Assembly (NCBI GenBank): GCA_902776935.1
Contig: CACYRS010000009.1
Span: 28,099-92,098 of the forward strand
Direction: 5' to 3'
DNA: 64,000 nt
DNA from: an uncultured Prevotellaceae bacterium
GTDB lineage: Bacteria > Bacteroidota > Bacteroidia > Bacteroidales > Bacteroidaceae
Shown here: positions 23,208 through 31,913 of the stretch, in pieces
Layout of the letters: the number at the start of each line of letters is the position of its first letter
Position numbering within the stretch: the first letter of the stretch is position 1
Notes under the pieces: generated by a model
Databases searched by the model: none
Told to the model about the DNA's origin: nothing
Seen by the model: only the letters and a program-made list of their open reading frames with translations
Position numbers and translations under genes: made by a program

Positions 23208-25043
23208 ATGTTGCTAGAGTTTCTGACATACGACCTTAAGGTAGCTGTGCTGATAGCGGTGTTTTATATGTTCTACCGCCTGATACTGGCTCGTGAGACG
23301 TTCCATCGTGTGAACCGTATCGTGCTTCTGCTCACGGCATTAGCATCCTATTTGTTGCCACTCTGTGTGATTACAATGCACAGGACGGTGAAGATGGAGG
23401 GTTTGCCTATGGTTACTCTCGACGACTTGCAAATGGATGCTGTTATAGCAGAATCTGTTGCAGAAACACCTCTTTGGCAAATTCTGCTGTCCACCTTATT
23501 TATTATAGGTATGGTGGTAACATTAAGCCATACCCTTATGTCGATGTTCAGAATACTGATGCTGATTAAGCGATGTGAGAAGCATCTTCAATCAGATGGT
23601 ATCACAATCTGTGTTACAGAAAACACCCAAATTGCACCATTCAGTTGGATGCATTATATCGTGATGAATCGTAATGACTATGAGATATCAGATTCTGCGA
23701 TTCTCGCTCATGAACGGGGGCATATACGTCTTCACCACTCGTGGGACCTGCTCCTCGTGGATACCCTCACCGCCCTCCAATGGTTTAATCCCGCCATGTG
23801 GATGCTACGTAGCGACTTGCGTGCTATCCACGAATACGAGGCCGACGGTGCTGTACTCTCTCAAGGGATCAATGCGCGTCAATATCAATACCTGTTAATC
23901 ACAAAAGCCGGAGGCATTGGCGGGTACTCCATTGCTAACGGAATCAATCATAGTGCCCTCAAAAACCGAATCACAATGATGACAAATAAAACCTCAAAGA
24001 ACAGCCGTCTGATGAAACTGTTAGCCCTCATCCCCATCGTAGGCATAACCCTCGCCATTAATGCACGTACCGTTACAGACTATGTCTATGACGAGCCTCA
24101 GAAACAGCAGCCCGTAAAGAAGGGCAAGGCCAATGCTACTATCAAGACTGGTTCTGGACAGGATATCCAGATCATAGAACCTGTAGTCGAAAATGGCGAG
24201 AATCCGCAGGCTTACGATGTAGAGAAATTCGTAATGAAAGGAAAGGTCTTTGATGGAGAAGACAAGTCTGCCATTGTTGGTGCCGTTGTCACAATTCAAG
24301 GATCAAAAAAGGGTTCTGTTACAGACAAAGACGGTAACTTCTGCCTTGAAGTGTCTGTAGGTGACAGAATTGAAGTGATGTATGTTGGCTACGATATTTA
24401 TACCATTGGTGTCAGCAAAGCGTATGCAAAAGACAGAACCTACATGATTGCTCTTTATAAGGATGGAACCAGCCCTAACAAGGAAATCTTTGATCAAGCA
24501 GAGACGATGCCTGAATTCCCTGGTGGTGTTGGAAAGCTTATGGAGTATGTTGCAATGAATGTTCATTATCCAAAAGAGGCTGAAGACAAATGTCTTCAAG
24601 GCCGTGTGATAGCAACGTTCATCGTAGAAAAGGATGGTAGCATTACGAGTGCAAAGATTGTTAGGAGTATTGATCCCGCTCTTGATGCAGAGGCCCTGCG
24701 CGTAATCAATGGCATGCCAAACTGGAAGCCTGGGACACAGAAAGGCGAGCCTGTTCGTGTAAAGTACACTATTCCAATTAGTTTCCGTTTGCAAGGTGGT
24801 GGCGATATTCCTGCCGAAAACGTTAAAGGCGCCAATGTGATGAACGAGACTGTTGTTGTAGGGTATGGTCCCGAAAATGAACCTTATGTTATCGTTGATG
24901 GCAAGCCAATTGATGGCTCCAAATTGAAGGAAATCGATCCGAAGACCATTGATCACATGGAAGTGCTGAAGTCTCAACCCGCCATCGAAAAATATGGTGA
25001 AAAGGCCAAGAATGGTGTTATCATTATCACCACTAAGAAATAA
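23208..25043 (+). CDS. BlaR1-like M56 peptidase fused to CarboxypepD-reg, TonB_C and plug-like segments
   Basis: A 611-residue membrane protein. Helices near residues 8-24, 36-57 and 92-120 carry the zinc site HERGH (168-172) and HEYEAD (208-213). After a helix near 268-283 come a carboxypeptidase-regulatory domain (about 340-405, MKGKVFDGEDKSAIVGAVV), a TonB_C domain (about 425-525, EFPGGVGKLMEYV, GRVIATFIVEKDGSI) and a C-terminal plug-like piece (IVDGKPIDGSKLKEIDPKTI, YGEKAKNGVIIITTKK). The peptidase half should sense and cleave; the C-terminal modules normally belong to TonB systems. Confidence 0.88.
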   Translation: MLLEFLTYDLKVAVLIAVFYMFYRLILARETFHRVNRIVLLLTALASYLLPLCVITMHRTVKMEGLPMVTLDDLQMDAVIAESVAETPLWQILLSTLFIIGMVVTLSHTLMSMFRILMLIKRCEKHLQSDGITICVTENTQIAPFSWMHYIVMNRNDYEISDSAILAHERGHIRLHHSWDLLLVDTLTALQWFNPAMWMLRSDLRAIHEYEADGAVLSQGINARQYQYLLITKAGGIGGYSIANGINHSALKNRITMMTNKTSKNSRLMKLLALIPIVGITLAINARTVTDYVYDEPQKQQPVKKGKANATIKTGSGQDIQIIEPVVENGENPQAYDVEKFVMKGKVFDGEDKSAIVGAVVTIQGSKKGSVTDKDGNFCLEVSVGDRIEVMYVGYDIYTIGVSKAYAKDRTYMIALYKDGTSPNKEIFDQAETMPEFPGGVGKLMEYVAMNVHYPKEAEDKCLQGRVIATFIVEKDGSITSAKIVRSIDPALDAEALRVINGMPNWKPGTQKGEPVRVKYTIPISFRLQGGGDIPAENVKGANVMNETVVVGYGPENEPYVIVDGKPIDGSKLKEIDPKTIDHMEVLKSQPAIEKYGEKAKNGVIIITTKK

Positions 25044-25059
25044 ATCTCTCTCTTAAATA

Positions 25060-26322
25060 ATGAAACAAATTCTAACTGTAATCATCCTCGCCCTTTTGAC
25101 GATTACCCCCGTCAGGGGCGAGGTTCTTGCTAAGAAGAAGATAGTAGAACCGGTTACAGATTCCCTCACCATCTTTATTCAGGCTGGTGACAGTTGTATG
25201 CAGCAGTTTAATACCTTTGAGGCTCTGAAGTATTACCAACAAGCGTATGCTATTGCCAAGAAGAGAAGTCAAGAGCAGGCCATAGAACATCTTGACCTTC
25301 CGCTTGACCAGCTTGAGAAGATGCCTCAGGATAAGCAGAATGAGATTATTGAGCGTCTGAAGCAATCGGCAGAAAAGAGCGCGATAGTAGACTGCGGAAT
25401 TCAGATGAAAATGGCCGACTGTTACTACAAGCGGGCGAACTATCGCGAAGCCTCTGAGCTTTTGAAGACTATCCCAGAGGATTCGCTTTCCCATGAATCC
25501 TTCCGCCAGCTCGCCTACGGCTATCAGAAACAAGGTGACAACGATTCTTATGTCTATTGGGCCAGCCAACTCGTAAAGCACTTCCCGATGGATGGAGAGA
25601 TGATTGCCGGCCTTACTCATGGCTATACAAAACAAGACCAAGCATGGAAAGGACTCGAGGTGGCTCTGAAGTACTATGCTGTTGACTCTACGAATATTCT
25701 CGTAAATCGAGCCCTTGCCGATGCATATTTTATTGATCGTCAATTTGATAAGGCTGTAACGATCTACGAACATCTTCTGGCTCAAGGCGACTCTACTTTC
25801 AACACTTTGTATTCTGCAGGCATGTGCTACACCCGTATCGACAGCCTTAATAAGGCCTATAACTGTTTGCTCCCAGCATTTTATCTCAGTCAGATGCAAC
25901 ATTCAGGCTGTGCCTATCGTCTTGGAGCAGTAAGCATCGATTTACATAGTTATGAAGAGGGTCTGCGCTATCTGGATATCGCCTTGCAACTGATGCAGCC
26001 AGATACAACCACGATGAAAGCCATAACTCTCTCGCAGGGCGAAGGCTATTATCTCACCAAACAATATGATAAGGCTGTGGAGTCTTGGAAGCAGCATCTG
26101 GAATATAATCCCGCTTCTATCGCCACCTATTATAATATTGCAAGTGCATACTACTATCTCTTGCCAGATGGCAAACAGGCTAAGGCGTATTTAGAAAAGT
26201 TTCTCGACCTTGCACGCAAGGAAGAGAAACCTACACAACAGCTTTCTGAGATGATTGAGAAAGCTGAAACTCTCCTCCGCACAACAAACTTTGGCGGAGG
26301 GAAGTCCACGAAACAAAAATAA
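25060..26322 (+). CDS. Secreted TPR-repeat protein of the blaI-M56 operon
   Basis: A 420-residue exported protein (signal peptide ending VRGE) made of TPR-like helices from about residue 50 to the end (TFEALKYYQQAYAIA, DCYYKRANYREASELL, LADAYFIDRQFDKAV, ASAYYYLLPDGKQAKAYL). It is related to the TPR protein at 9770-10759. It starts 16 bp after the M56 gene, so it is the third gene of that operon. Probably a periplasmic assembly or sensing scaffold. Confidence 0.82.
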   Translation: MKQILTVIILALLTITPVRGEVLAKKKIVEPVTDSLTIFIQAGDSCMQQFNTFEALKYYQQAYAIAKKRSQEQAIEHLDLPLDQLEKMPQDKQNEIIERLKQSAEKSAIVDCGIQMKMADCYYKRANYREASELLKTIPEDSLSHESFRQLAYGYQKQGDNDSYVYWASQLVKHFPMDGEMIAGLTHGYTKQDQAWKGLEVALKYYAVDSTNILVNRALADAYFIDRQFDKAVTIYEHLLAQGDSTFNTLYSAGMCYTRIDSLNKAYNCLLPAFYLSQMQHSGCAYRLGAVSIDLHSYEEGLRYLDIALQLMQPDTTTMKAITLSQGEGYYLTKQYDKAVESWKQHLEYNPASIATYYNIASAYYYLLPDGKQAKAYLEKFLDLARKEEKPTQQLSEMIEKAETLLRTTNFGGGKSTKQK

Positions 26323-26372
26323 CATTAAATACTTTTAAGACTTGCAAATAGTGCTTAATTAGCCTTAAGGGA

Positions 26373-26404
26373 TTTGGAGGAGAGAGCTGGAATGGTTAAT
26401 TTTG
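26373..26404 (+). promoter_or_regulatory. Promoter of the TerC gene
   Basis: TTTG at 26373-26376, a 20-bp spacer and TAATTTTG at 26397-26404, 23 nt before the ATG. Confidence 0.75.
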
Positions 26405-26427
26405 CAGCGCTTTATTAATAAGGAATT

Positions 26428-27444
26428 ATGGAAATCATAAATATACCCCTTTGGGCTTGGATTGTTTTTTATGTGCTGGTGTTTATCATGCTGATTATCG
26501 ACCTGAAGTCGTTTGGCAGGAAGGGTCAGCATGAGGTGAGTGTCAGCGAGGCACTGAAAATGACGGCTGTGTGGATAGGTGTGTCACTGGTGTTCTGCGC
26601 TGGTATATATATGTTCTATCCTGGAGGAATAGACGTTGCGCATGAGAAAGCGATGGAGTTTCTTGCGGGTTATCTGATAGAGAAATCGCTGTCGATGGAT
26701 AACCTGTTTGTGTTCCTGATGCTTTTCTCTTTCTTTGGAATCGAACGTAAATTTCAACATGAGGTGCTTTTCTGGGGCATCTTCGGAGCATTGGTTCTGC
26801 GTAGTATCTTTATCTTTGCCGGTACGGCGATGATACAGCAGTTTGAGTGGATACTTGGTCTCTTTGGCATCTTCCTTATATATACTGGCATCAAGATGTT
26901 CGGACATAAGGATGACGAGAGTGTCGATCCTTCGAAGAATATCTTCGTAAAACTGTTTAAGAAGTTCTTCCCTGTGACAGACAAGATGCATGAGGGAGAT
27001 TTCTTCGTGATAGAAAATGGTAAGCGTCTGGCTACACCTCTTTTTATTGCTCTTCTGGTGATTGAGACCACTGACGTAGCCTTTGCTGTCGATTCTATCC
27101 CTGCTGTATTCTCTGTCTCGAGAGATCCTTTTATTGTTCTGACGTCCAATATCTTTGCCATCTTAGGACTGAGAGCACTCTATTTCGCACTGGCAGCAGT
27201 AGCCAAATACTTCACCTATCTTAAATACGGCTTGGGCATCATACTCAGTTTTGTAGGCGTGAAGATGCTTCTGGCGATGAACGAATACGTGAATGAGTTG
27301 GGAAGTCTTGTAGGCTTTGATATCAATATGCCACATATCGAAGTGCCTACACCAGTTTCACTTGCGATAATCTTTGGAGTACTGGTGCTTTCGATGCTTC
27401 TTTCTGTTGTTATAGAAAGAAAACGCTCTCAGGACCCATGTTGA
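26428..27444 (+). CDS. TerC/Alx family membrane protein
   Basis: A 338-residue integral membrane protein with about nine helices and the TerC signatures EKSLSMDNLFVFLMLF and VIETTDVAFAVDSIPAVF, whose acidic residues lie in membrane helices. Length matches Alx-type members, linked in other bacteria to manganese export and metal loading of exported proteins, and to tellurite resistance. Transcribed alone from its own promoter; the 3' end overlaps the convergent WbqC gene by 35 bp. Confidence 0.88.
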   Translation: MEIINIPLWAWIVFYVLVFIMLIIDLKSFGRKGQHEVSVSEALKMTAVWIGVSLVFCAGIYMFYPGGIDVAHEKAMEFLAGYLIEKSLSMDNLFVFLMLFSFFGIERKFQHEVLFWGIFGALVLRSIFIFAGTAMIQQFEWILGLFGIFLIYTGIKMFGHKDDESVDPSKNIFVKLFKKFFPVTDKMHEGDFFVIENGKRLATPLFIALLVIETTDVAFAVDSIPAVFSVSRDPFIVLTSNIFAILGLRALYFALAAVAKYFTYLKYGLGIILSFVGVKMLLAMNEYVNELGSLVGFDINMPHIEVPTPVSLAIIFGVLVLSMLLSVVIERKRSQDPC

Positions 27445-27994
27445 AAAGCAGGTCGAGGATAGAGAGATTTGACAAGAAGCCGTGTTTTTGTTGGTATACC
27501 TGATAGTAAGTGTCTTCCATTGGGTGCTTGGGGTTGATTGCAGAACGATAGTCCATGAAATCTATGCATTCTGTTCTGTATTCATCACTGAGCCTTACCT
27601 TGGGTTCTATATCGATGAGTTCGCAGATTTTCGCTCTAATCTCTTCGTTGAAATCTAATAGAAACTCCCATTTCCTATCGAAGAAAGGCCTTATGTCGTC
27701 TTGGTAATACTCAAAGAACGGACTCTCCCCATATGCACTCTGCAGGGCATTCCAATGCAGATGTCGCCAGTTGCCGTGATCGCTTATTCGTATGTCTTTG
27801 ATGGTGGAGTTGTCGCTCCTTACCACAGGAAAGGTAAGGGCCTGAGTTCCTTGGGTAGTAGCGATAACACAACGGTTACGATAGGTCTGTTTCTGGAAAT
27901 TCTCGCAGGCCTCAATCTCAGTCTCTTCACTACGGTATAGTTTCTGATACCACTGGACAGGACCGAAATATGTTGTACTAAGAAGTGATTTCAT
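27410..27994 (-). CDS. WbqC-like family protein
   Basis: A 194-residue protein matching the WbqC-like family (LLSTTYFGPVQWYQKLY at the N-terminus, ALTFPVV, ISDHGNWRHLHWNALQSAYG, FLLDFNEEI). Members occur in surface-polysaccharide loci, and in Bacteroidota often beside signal peptidases as here. Its ATG overlaps the stop of the signal-peptidase-like gene (ATGA). Biochemical activity is not established. Last gene of the dapB-lepB operon. Confidence 0.85.
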   Translation of the reverse strand: MKSLLSTTYFGPVQWYQKLYRSEETEIEACENFQKQTYRNRCVIATTQGTQALTFPVVRSDNSTIKDIRISDHGNWRHLHWNALQSAYGESPFFEYYQDDIRPFFDRKWEFLLDFNEEIRAKICELIDIEPKVRLSDEYRTECIDFMDYRSAINPKHPMEDTYYQVYQQKHGFLSNLSILDLLFNMGPESVFFL

Positions 27995-28530
27995 TTTGGT
28001 AATAACAGACGTTCTGAGCGATATCCCCTCCAAAAAGGAGCCTTTGAGTCATGACTGAAAAGTATCAGACAAACTCTACCAATAATACGTTCCTCAGGGA
28101 TGAAACCCAACATACGGCTATCGATGGGATTATCCTTATTTATGCTCTTCACCCAATAGTAATCCTGGTCATCACATGTTTGAACTCCAGGAACAACACA
28201 AGGGACTTTGTCATTATCCAAATATACAGTGTCTCCAGGCAAAGCAGCACACTGACATATATATATACGCCCGTTAAGGTCTTCAAATGCGATGAAATCA
28301 CCCTTTTCCACCTTTTGCTGACATATACGCCCGTAGTCAAAGAGCCCCCCCTTCTTGCCAGTACGTAGTCCGTAGCTCCAACGGTTTATAACCACCCTGT
28401 CACCCTCCAGGAACTGTGGTGACAGTCCATCACCCCCTATGGTGCAGACTGTCATCACAAGCGCTCTGAAGACAAGCATCGTCACCAATGCTATTACCAA
28501 AGCGATTATAAATCGGAGCGTTCCTTTCAC
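27991..28530 (-). CDS. S26 signal-peptidase-like protein lacking both catalytic residues
   Basis: A 179-residue paralogue of the signal peptidase encoded just upstream. One membrane anchor (residues 8-30) is followed by the S26 fold. Aligning to the invariant GD, the nucleophile serine position is Gly35 (in GGDGLSPQFLEGD), and the general-base lysine, which should precede the CVGLPG-type motif, is Cys92 (YICQCAALPGD). The GDNRxNSxDSR box is partly kept as INKDNPIDSR. It is therefore predicted to be catalytically inactive, perhaps a regulatory or substrate-holding partner of LepB. Starts with GTG directly after the lepB stop. Confidence 0.82.
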   Translation of the reverse strand: MKGTLRFIIALVIALVTMLVFRALVMTVCTIGGDGLSPQFLEGDRVVINRWSYGLRTGKKGGLFDYGRICQQKVEKGDFIAFEDLNGRIYICQCAALPGDTVYLDNDKVPCVVPGVQTCDDQDYYWVKSINKDNPIDSRMLGFIPEERIIGRVCLILFSHDSKAPFWRGYRSERLLLPK

Positions 28531-29958
28531 TTATTTGATATTGTCTACGAATCTGAAAAGCCTGTTCCAACGTATACCAGAGAATCCACTGCGGTCAGGG
28601 TCACTTGACCACCAGATAAATATAGGCTTGCCCACGATATGGTCTTCAGGCACGAAGCCCCAGTAGCGTGAGTCAAGAGAGTTATGGCGGTTGTCGCCCA
28701 TCATCCAATAGTAGTCAAGTTTAAAGGTATATTCCTTTGCCTCTTGACCATTGATGAAAATCTTATTATCTTTTATCTCCAACTGATTGCCTTCGTAAGT
28801 ACGGATAGGACGTTCGTAAATAGCGATATTATCCATGTTTAGGGCAATCTTCTCGCCCTTCTTCGGAATCCATATCGGGCCGTAGTTGTCGCGAGTCCAG
28901 TGAAGATTACCATTCAATGGGTAGATATCCCACTCTTCAGCCTCTGTGTTAAGCTCGATGCTCTCAGCAAGGTCTTGTTTCTTTAGTTCCTCAACAGCAC
29001 GCTTTGTCATTGGCATATATCCGAGGGTGTTCAGACTCATCAGGTCTTCCATCGTGATGCCGAGGTCTTTCATCACCTCATCACTGAGGTTCTGCTTCAG
29101 TTTCAGACGATAGGTGTACTGCACGTTGTCGGGTTCCTTGTTGGCCTTTCCATCGAGATAAACGATATGGTCTTTTATCTGAAGAGTCTGTCCTGGAAGA
29201 CCCACACAACGCTTTACATAGTTCTCACGACGATCGGCTGGACGGGTGATGATTTCTCCATATTCCTGCTGGTTTTCCTCGATAAATTGCCTGCCTCCCT
29301 GATAGATGGCCTCGAAGAGCTGACGACGAACACCAGCATCGAGAGAGTCTGGGTCAGGACGTTGAGGATAGCGCTGGTAGCCAATCTCATAACACAGGCG
29401 GTAGAAATCGAATGCCTGATATTTTACGCTGGAGCACAATGTGTCGCCAGCGGGGTAGTTGAACACTACAATGTCATTGAGTTGGACAGGCCCCAAACCT
29501 TTTACACGACGATAATCCCACTGAGGCCACTCGATATATGACTTACATTCTACCACAGGCAGTGTATGCTGTGTCAAAGGCATCGTAAGCGGTGTCTGTG
29601 GGATACGTGGACCGTAACTTACCTTCGACACGAACAGATAGTCGCCCGTAAGCAAGGATTTCTCTAGAGAGCTCGATGGAATGACGTAGTTCTGGAAGAA
29701 GAACAGATTGATAAAGTAAACTGCTACGAGGGCGAATACCAAAGCATCAACCCACGACATCACCCATTTCACAGGACCTTCTGACTCTTTCCACCACTGC
29801 CACTTTATCTTCTTTGTGATATAGACGTCATAGATGAATGGTATAACAAGTAATCCCCACCACGACTTGACCCAATATAGGAAGAGCAGATAGAGCACTA
29901 GGACAACAATGAACTTTGCCCACTGCTTCTTCATGTTCAGTTCTTTCTTTTTCACCAT
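28531..29958 (-). CDS. lepB: Signal peptidase I
   Basis: A 475-residue type I signal peptidase, longer than most because of an N-terminal extra membrane segment and a large insert (about residues 115-240) usual in Bacteroidota. Catalytic Ser97 lies in VIPSSSLEKSLLTGD, catalytic Lys249 in ENYVKRCVGLPG, and the GDNRHNSLDSRYWGFVPE box is intact. Removes signal peptides from exported proteins at the inner membrane. It starts 11 bp after dapB and is followed without a gap by an inactive paralogue. Confidence 0.93.
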   Translation of the reverse strand: MVKKKELNMKKQWAKFIVVLVLYLLFLYWVKSWWGLLVIPFIYDVYITKKIKWQWWKESEGPVKWVMSWVDALVFALVAVYFINLFFFQNYVIPSSSLEKSLLTGDYLFVSKVSYGPRIPQTPLTMPLTQHTLPVVECKSYIEWPQWDYRRVKGLGPVQLNDIVVFNYPAGDTLCSSVKYQAFDFYRLCYEIGYQRYPQRPDPDSLDAGVRRQLFEAIYQGGRQFIEENQQEYGEIITRPADRRENYVKRCVGLPGQTLQIKDHIVYLDGKANKEPDNVQYTYRLKLKQNLSDEVMKDLGITMEDLMSLNTLGYMPMTKRAVEELKKQDLAESIELNTEAEEWDIYPLNGNLHWTRDNYGPIWIPKKGEKIALNMDNIAIYERPIRTYEGNQLEIKDNKIFINGQEAKEYTFKLDYYWMMGDNRHNSLDSRYWGFVPEDHIVGKPIFIWWSSDPDRSGFSGIRWNRLFRFVDNIK

Positions 29959-29969
29959 TTTTTCAGAAG

Positions 29970-30686
29970 TTAGAACTTAAACATGTCAGAGATAGTAAGA
30001 AGTCCCTGATTCTCCTTAGTGTACTCGGCAGCCAACACAGCTCCAAGAGCAAATCCCTTGCGAGAGTGGGCATCATGGGTGATGGTGATAAGGTCGGCAT
30101 CGGAATCATAACGGATGGTATGTATTCCTGGAACCTCACCACGACGGATATGATCTATACGGAGATATTTAGGATCAGTGGTGTCCTCTTTCCATGCTTC
30201 CTTACGGTCGATATTCTCTACGATTTCATCGGCAAGGGTGATGGCTGTACCTGATGGGTGGTCGAGTTTGTGCACGTGGTGAGTCTCTTCCATCTCAACG
30301 TCATACTGAGGGAACTGGTTCATAATCTTTGCCAGATAACGGTTTACGGCAGAGAATATGGCAACTCCAATAGAGAAATTCGATGCCCAGAAGAGTGTCT
30401 TGCCATCTTCGGCACAGGCTTTGCGCACCTCTTCACCATGCTCTTTCATCCAACCTGTAGAACCACTTACCACCTTCACTCCCTTTGCCCAAGCCTTCAA
30501 ATAGTTGCCAAAAGCGGCCTGTGGAGCAGTGAACTCTATTGCCACATCGGCAGATGCAAACTCTGGGCTGTCGAAGTCTTGTTGGTTATCAATATCAATG
30601 ATACTCACAATTTCATGACCACGGCTGATGGCAATCTGCTCAATCATCTTACCCATCTTTCCGTAGCCGATTAAAGCTATTTTCAT
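29970..30686 (-). CDS. dapB: 4-hydroxy-tetrahydrodipicolinate reductase
   Basis: A 238-residue enzyme of lysine and peptidoglycan precursor synthesis. Visible are the nucleotide-binding N-terminus IALIGYGKMGKMIEQIA, the EFTAP segment, STGWMKEH, and the signature MEETHHVHKLDHPSGTAI containing catalytic His/Lys. ATG 30686 is chosen because the longer frame begins with a TTG inside the TATCTTTG box (30711-30718). First gene of the operon dapB-lepB-lepB-like-wbqC-like. Confidence 0.94.
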   Translation of the reverse strand: MKIALIGYGKMGKMIEQIAISRGHEIVSIIDIDNQQDFDSPEFASADVAIEFTAPQAAFGNYLKAWAKGVKVVSGSTGWMKEHGEEVRKACAEDGKTLFWASNFSIGVAIFSAVNRYLAKIMNQFPQYDVEMEETHHVHKLDHPSGTAITLADEIVENIDRKEAWKEDTTDPKYLRIDHIRRGEVPGIHTIRYDSDADLITITHDAHSRKGFALGAVLAAEYTKENQGLLTISDMFKF

Positions 30687-30783
30687 ATTCCAATTCGAAT
30701 TAAAACGCTGCAAAGATACAAACTATTTTCGACAATCTATAAGATTTTTAGAGATTTTCATAGCGTTTTTCGATTTTTTAGCG

Positions 30784-31911
30784 TCACATAAGGAGATGAT
30801 ACATCCCTCCGGCAAGAGGTTTTATCACACCTTTCATTTCCATCTGGAATAGAAGGGCTGTCAGCTGACTGATTGGAAGGCTACATTTTACACTTATTAT
30901 ATTGAGTTGCAGATCGTTGGTTTGTTTGAGCAGATTAACAATCTTCATTTCTTCAGGCGACAGGTCTGGGAAGAGATTCCTCTCGATTCCATCGGCATAA
31001 TTCTGTTGCCTTAGAAGTTCTTCCTTCCAGGCCATAGCGTTAACAAAGTCTTTTGCCGAGCTTATCAGACCTGCAATATTGTCGCGGATAAGGTTATTGC
31101 AACCTTCAGAATATGTCATGCCAACAGATCCAGGAAAAGCAAACACAGCCCTATTATAACTTTGCGCTATTTCAGCAGTTATCAGTCCGCCGCCTTTAGC
31201 TGCGCTCTCAATAACGATACATGCATCTGAGATTCCAGCCACTATACGATTTCGGCGAACAAAATTGGGTTTATCGGCATTTGTCTGAGTCATAAACTCT
31301 GTTAGCAGTCCTCCGTGTGAGAGCATCTGCTCTGCTGTTTCACGATGACGATATGGGTATATCTGGTCAAGTCCGTGAGCAAGGACCCCAACAGTGGGAT
31401 AACCGTTTTCTAGGGCATTACGATGGGCACAAATATCTACTCCGTAAGCAAGACCACTAACAATCAGTACTTCAGAACAATATTGACGTAAGTCGGAGAT
31501 AAAACGCCTTATAAGGTCCTGACCATATTGAGTACATTGTCTGGTACCTACGATATTTATTATCTTAGCCTGATTAAGATCTGTATTTCCTTTGTAGAAC
31601 AGTACGATAGGAGCATCGGGACATTCCTTAAGCCTCTGTGGATAATCGTCGCTGTTTAATGTCAAGGCACGAATACCGTGTTCCTGCATATACTGGAGTT
31701 CATACTCTGTTCGTTTCATCGGCTCATCCCAGTCTTTCAGTGCCTCGATGAGTCTGGGTGAACAGTCATTGATAATATCTTTGATATTATTACGATACTC
31801 ATATATCCTTTGTGCGCTGCCTACTGCCTTGTACAGTTCCAAGGCTTGTTGGAAGTTGAAGTTGGTAAGGCGTGTCATCGCCATAGCATAGAAAATCTCT
31901 TGTTCATTCAT
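30784..31911 (-). CDS. dprA: DNA-processing protein DprA
   Basis: A 375-residue DprA/Smf protein. The Rossmann-like core shows IVGTRQCTQYGQDLI, VSGLAYGVDICAHRNAL, FVRRNRIVAGISDACIVIE, SAAKGGGLITAEIA and AFPGSVGMTYSEGCNNLI; the C-terminus forms the usual winged-helix DML1 domain. It loads RecA on single-stranded DNA in transformation. The gene starts 2 bp before the end of DUF2851 spacing and is in the same operon. Confidence 0.93.
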   Translation of the reverse strand: MNEQEIFYAMAMTRLTNFNFQQALELYKAVGSAQRIYEYRNNIKDIINDCSPRLIEALKDWDEPMKRTEYELQYMQEHGIRALTLNSDDYPQRLKECPDAPIVLFYKGNTDLNQAKIINIVGTRQCTQYGQDLIRRFISDLRQYCSEVLIVSGLAYGVDICAHRNALENGYPTVGVLAHGLDQIYPYRHRETAEQMLSHGGLLTEFMTQTNADKPNFVRRNRIVAGISDACIVIESAAKGGGLITAEIAQSYNRAVFAFPGSVGMTYSEGCNNLIRDNIAGLISSAKDFVNAMAWKEELLRQQNYADGIERNLFPDLSPEEMKIVNLLKQTNDLQLNIISVKCSLPISQLTALLFQMEMKGVIKPLAGGMYHLLM

Positions 31912-31913
31912 AG

